Assembly: GCA_011800805.1 (NCBI GenBank) | Contig: MPNW01000096.1 | Coordinates: forward strand, 16,330 to 80,329 | Direction: 5' to 3' | From: Hirudo medicinalis | Taxonomy: Eukaryota > Annelida > Clitellata > Hirudinida > Hirudinidae | DNA length: 64,000 bases | Part shown: in pieces, positions 60,301 through 64,000 of the stretch | Numbering within the stretch: the stretch's first letter is position 1 | Layout: each line of letters begins with the position of its first letter | Translations under genes and position numbers: made by a program | Notes under the pieces: generated by a model | Told to the model about the DNA's origin: nothing | Database searches by the model: none | The model's input: only the letters and a program-made list of their open reading frames with translations

Positions 60301-61185
60301 TTGTTTAACGGAGTGACTTTCAGTTATTTTTTATGATTATTTCGTAGGAGTTGTTCCTGTCTGTAATAAATTGAAGTCCGTTTGAGTTTAGACAAACTAT
60401 TACAATGATATTTATGATGATGGTGATAATCATCACGATTATGATGATGATGATGATAACAACAATGATATTAACATAAATTTTAATAACTTATCTTTAC
60501 TCCATTGTGTTTTCTGAACAATATCAAACGTAACCAGAACGTAACAGGTCATTCATTGGGCTCCTTCCTTAAAATGTGATATTTTTAAATTTTGAATTAT
60601 TAATTTATCCGGTGCAAAGCTACATTTTCTTGAAGACTTTTCTCGATGTTCCGAATTTCTCAGGATCCTTAGAACGACTTTGACCTTCTTATTCCACCAT
60701 GGACGTCAATTCGGCTTTTTTTTCGGCAGGGGACATTTTTTCCATTTAAATCAAGTCTCATCAAAATTACAATTTCCATTTACTTTTGTCGTTGTAAGCA
60801 TTACATGCAACACGGATTATCGAACCAAATTTTGCCGATTATTGTAAACAAAGTAATATTGTTGTTTTAGTTATTAATATTATTATCGTAATTGCGACGC
60901 ATGTTATTCATGTTCATTTGATCGTTTGATGTACCCTCTAATCAAGAGTATTATGTACACTCATTGAAAGCAGGTCTTCCTGGTCTGTCCCCCAAAAAGA
61001 AAGTGGCTTTCTTTGTTGGATTAACCGAAAACTTTGGCCCCGTAGATGAAAATTCTGACATCATCTTCGATAGGGTCGTCACCAATGTTGGGTCTGCTTA
61101 TAATCCATCCACAGGCAGGTTCACCGCTCCCATAACCGGAGTCTATCAGTTCAACGTCATCATTTCTGCGCAGGGAAGGGAAAAG
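54367..61185 (+). CDS. Secreted collagen-like C1q-domain protein (partial, 3' end outside view)
   Basis: Two exons, 54367-54745 and 60974-61185, joined in phase across a 6.2-kb intron. Residues 1 to about 23 are a signal peptide (Lys-Lys start, then FTIAFFLLTVIYCTTS). A linker with a Cys pair (FCELEVHC) follows, then a short collagen stretch of about nine Gly-X-Y triplets (GARGPPGPPGEKGEKG...). Exon 2 begins the globular C1q domain: KKVAFFVGLTENFGP, IIFDRVVTNVGSAYNPSTGR and FTAPITGVYQFNV are near-consensus. The last third of the C1q domain is missing: exon 2 ends in a good GTAAGC donor after QGREK, and no following exon was recognised before 64000. C1q/TNF-like proteins trimerise and act in innate immunity, adhesion or synapse organisation; which role applies here is unknown. 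Confidence 0.88.
56200..56835 (+). pseudogene. ZBED5-like hAT transposase relic
   Basis: In the intron of the C1q-like gene. Degenerate frames show MTPEMLFVHCVIHSVNEYF, VLNLVIKCINAIKANEKCE then RLFKLL, VRWLSKGNCFKRFMELF, LNKQLQGTNKTLADVY and DLKERFSDLKELDFPTWV. These are successive conserved pieces of the ZBED5/FAM200/GTF2IRD2-type hAT transposase, in the right order. Stops and frameshifts separate them, so it is a dead copy and not a host gene exon. Confidence 0.85.
56970..57235 (+). pseudogene. MULE-type transposase relic
   Basis: A frame starting near 56990 reads FHLGQCFWKKVQELRLADRY then DDENIRVHVKMLLVLSCVSS and VDVTNALEMLVES, followed by a stop and EDNYFA. This matches the part of MULE/Phantom transposases after the second catalytic Asp (CxFHxxQxxWRKVQxxGL...Y.....R...LAFVP..DV..AFE). 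Only this segment remains. Inside the C1q-like intron, just downstream of the ZBED5-like relic. Confidence 0.75.
57225..57400 (+). repeat. Putative SINE-like dispersed repeat fragment
   Basis: GC-balanced stretch containing GGGAAGAGATGGGTCTTAAG, ATTAGACTTGAAGAGGCTGA and GACTGTTCCATGCCCGAGGG, similar in kind to a short interspersed sequence common in invertebrate genomes (GGTGGGTCTTGAGxxTxGACTTGAA...GAGTTCCA). The identification is from memory of that pattern; only one copy is present here. Confidence 0.4.
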
Positions 61186-64000
61186 GTAAGCATTTCGTTG
61201 ACTTTTACAGCTTTCTCATAAACAATGCAACGCAATAGTTAAGCTAAATTTCACTTCCCAAATGTTAACCTTGTAGATTTACAATTTTAAAAAACATGTT
61301 GAAAGTCAAGAGTAATTGTATTTGTATTTAGCCGATCTCTTGAGTGCCTTATGTATCCGAATGGGATGCGAAGGCACTTTTTAATCGCTCTACCATTTAT
61401 ATAGCGCCCCTACCCGAGAGCGCTACCTGGCGGTGCAAGCTGGGTTGCGAACACGACACATTACGACTGTTGCCATTTACTACCGCACGCACGCCTGGAA
61501 TATAGAATATAGAATACTAATAGCATTAGATGTTATTATAAAAAAAAATTTCCGAACTATATTAACATAATAATACTCTCATTGACTTACTGATGGAAGC
61601 ATAAACTTTTTAATGTTAACGTCTTTGTATGTAATGTAGTACGACATTAAGAAGTATATCGGAGGAATAATGATTACAATAAGATAATTAATAGATGTTT
61701 TTAACTGGATTGTGGAAATTTGTTTATTTACATTCTAACCATTACACATAGAACCTTATTGTAGATATACACAAACAAGCGATTTAAAATCAAGGCGCAT
61801 TTAAGAAATCTAGAACTATTTAAAATTTGTTAAAAGTGCAAGTTTTCAATGAAAGAGTGAAGTAATGTAATCAATGTCAAAGTAAAACCCTTCAATTAAT
61901 TTTGTGTATCACTCTATTGCTTTTATTACTTATCATTTTAGTTATTCCTGGCTGCCACATAGTGTGCTATAAAATCAAAATGTTTGCGATAGGTTAAAAT
62001 GTAATGAAATTACAGGCATGAAATCCATTTGCATGAAAGTTTACTACATGTTTGTGATTGGTTAAGTCACTTAGACCACAAAGCAACTTTTATGACCGTG
62101 TGAATGTTCGTGGGTGTTCTATTAGTAAAATAGAGAGGCACTCTCTTTATCAAGGCGGTAAAGATTAAAAAGGCGCAGCAAATGGTAAATACTGTTGCCA
62201 TTTCACGACCTTCTGAGCATTATTTGTTGCATCATGGTCCATTTTTCTTTCCAGGAGTCATCATTCAACTCCTAAGTGATTTCTTTAAAAGCTGGACGCT
62301 AGAGATCCTTAGATGGCAATTTAGACAGGCGAGCATGAAAACATTGAAGAGACGTCTAGTGTTAAGCTCATAATGCATGCGAAATGATGATGATCTTGAT
62401 CGATGAGTGCTCGAAGAAAACGGACATTGGTCGGGTTAAAGAACTGCTTAGTTCTCAGATATATTTCGCTGGACGAGTGATTCAAAGCGTTTTCTTTGCT
62501 TTATGACCTTCAAGTGTCCATAGTTACGAAGAAAAGTAGTCAACAACAGACGAAAGGGCAAAAAAAAATCTTGCAAGAATTTGAGGCTTGATGAAGTTTC
62601 TTCCTCGTTATAAATGTGAGAACTAAGAGGTTGACTTGAAACTACAAATACACGTAAAAGATAATTTATTCATCTCTTTGAAAGCACTGAATTAGTGCGG
62701 AACCGGAAACATGCCCAAGGGAAATGCGCATGGTAGAACAATGGAGGAAGTTTGTCGTTTTGATGACCGATTATGTCGTCGCTTTCAAGTTTATTAAGCT
62801 ATTGCTGGCTGATTGCTTAGGATATTTGGTCGTTTTAAACAACTTTTGATCAATTTATTTATTGTCCATTTATCTTCTCAAGTAAAGTTTAACAATATGT
62901 ATAATATATGTTTTAACAATATAGCTGCCCAGTAATATCTATTTCCGAAGATTATTATTATTATGTTGTGATTTTTGTTGTAAATCAGACCCTACAATTT
63001 ATCTTTCGTGTAAATCATTTTTCGAGGCTAACATTGTAAGAAAGCCCGCTGTTTAAAATTAGCGCATCATCCTCCCAACTTCCACACTACAAACCTCACA
63101 CTTCGCTTCCCTAAATGTTGGTACTAAACCTAGATGTGTTGAAGGACAGTTTTTGTTTTTTTCTCAAGCATATCACGTTTCTGAGTCGCCTTTTCACGCC
63201 AAGGAGACTAGGCGACAAAACGGAGATAAAAGGCATGAAAATTGTAGCATAAAAATGAAACTTAATGACACCTTTTCCAATTTATTTTCAATCCTACACG
63301 AGCGATAGAATGGGTAACATGTGGACGAGCGAAAACAAACTTTTACAAAACAAGCTTTATTATTAATTAATAAAATATTCAATCTTAATTAAATGGAAAA
63401 TTTATATTGCTACGTGAAAATATTTAGAATTGTTGCCTAGTGATTTCTAGAATCAATGTTACCGACATCTAAAAAGGTGATTGTCATCCATCAAACTTAC
63501 TTCAATGACACTGATGGACGCGTTGACAGATTTGGTCCAAAAGTGCTTCAATCCGCATTTCTTTCACATCTTTTAAACTGTTTCAATAGAAAACAATCAC
63601 ATAATGTAAATCATACATGAAAAGTAACCTTCCCTTCTCATCCTAGCAGCACGCGCTCATATTATGAACCCCATTATTGCAACATAGTCGGTCGTCCTAA
63701 ACTTTTAATATCCCATACAAGATCACTTATATCCCACTCAATATCCCACAGTTTCCAGCATTTCCTAAAATAATCACATAATGGATTGTTACGCAATAAC
63801 TTCAACCCGGTTTATGAAGTAAGTGTGGTATTAAATCATGTAATTAGCAAGTAATATCGCCCACTTGTGAACTGAACAATTACCGATTTAAACCCAGTAT
63901 AAATTTTGCACCTAGAGAACTCTGTCGTTTATTACGGTACATTAAATTTAAAATTACGGTATATTAGATTTAAAATTTTAGCATTCGCTTTGATGAACCC
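61186..64000. other. Right end: intron of C1q-like gene or beyond
   Basis: No C1q continuation exon was found. Contains the dispersed repeat at 61321-61505 and otherwise AT-rich DNA. Open frames at 62182-62373 and 63194-63382 show no family resemblance or splice context. Confidence 0.4.
61321..61505 (+). repeat. Dispersed GCGC repeat, copy C (fullest)
   Basis: Composite copy: the left part (TTTGTATTTAGCCGATCTC, GAGTGCCTTATGTATCCGAA, GGGATGCGAAGGC) matches 41866-41935; the right part (TATATAGCGCCCCTACCC, GCAAGCTGGGTTGCGAACAC, GACACATTACGACTGTTGCC) matches copies at 48985-49075 and 28915-29035 (inverted). This is therefore the most complete member of the family in the window, about 180 bp. Confidence 0.75.

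Noticed and set aside
62182..62373. Possible continuation exon of the C1q-like gene
   Set aside because: No C1q motif, and no AG acceptor in the required phase before a similar segment.

Overview
The window is nuclear DNA from a multicellular animal. Its genes are split by many short GT-AG introns, UTRs and intergenic DNA are AT-rich and full of short tandem repeats, and every recognisable product belongs to a metazoan family (Bicaudal-D, RSBN1, VGAT, ATF2, peripherin-type tetraspanin, collagen/C1q). Density is about one gene per 5-6 kb, which suits a compact invertebrate genome. The exact phylum cannot be read from the sequence. Three runs of N (13836-14715, 32774-33105, 49200-49530) are assembly gaps; the first and third fall inside genes.

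Layout from left to right. Bicaudal-D (minus, 1603-4029) and an RSBN1-type JmjC histone demethylase (plus, 4790-8117) are divergent neighbours. Next come a USP37-type deubiquitinase (plus, 8797-15515, interrupted by gap 1), the ribosome-biogenesis factor MAK16 (plus, 17864-19819), and an NBR1/p62-like selective-autophagy receptor (minus, 20321-23307). An intronless USP36/42-like deubiquitinase with a long Arg/Ser repeat tail (plus, 24607-26868) is followed by the vesicular GABA/glycine transporter (plus, 27874-32634). Two tandem short-chain dehydrogenase genes of identical exon structure (minus, 33340-35094 and 35860-37560) precede an ATF2/ATF7-type bZIP factor (minus, 39672-46163), a peripherin/ROM1-type tetraspanin (minus, 46704-50569, interrupted by gap 3), and the first two exons of a secreted collagen/C1q protein (plus, from 54367, running past the right edge as far as can be seen).

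The genes are not an operon or pathway cluster. Two deubiquitinases and a ubiquitin-binding autophagy receptor lie within 20 kb, but nothing shows that they are co-regulated.

Mobile DNA lies between and inside the genes. There is a complete 651-bp non-autonomous hAT element with a perfect 8-bp target duplication in the VGAT intron, a related hAT transposase relic at 23.9 kb, a ZBED5-like hAT relic and a MULE relic in the C1q intron, three LINE 3' tails, and a short dispersed GCGC-rich repeat in several copies. The observations most worth following up are the USP-RS fusion, the p62-sized receptor lacking visible PB1 and FW domains, an apparent GA-AG intron in the USP37-like gene, and the tandem SDR pair.
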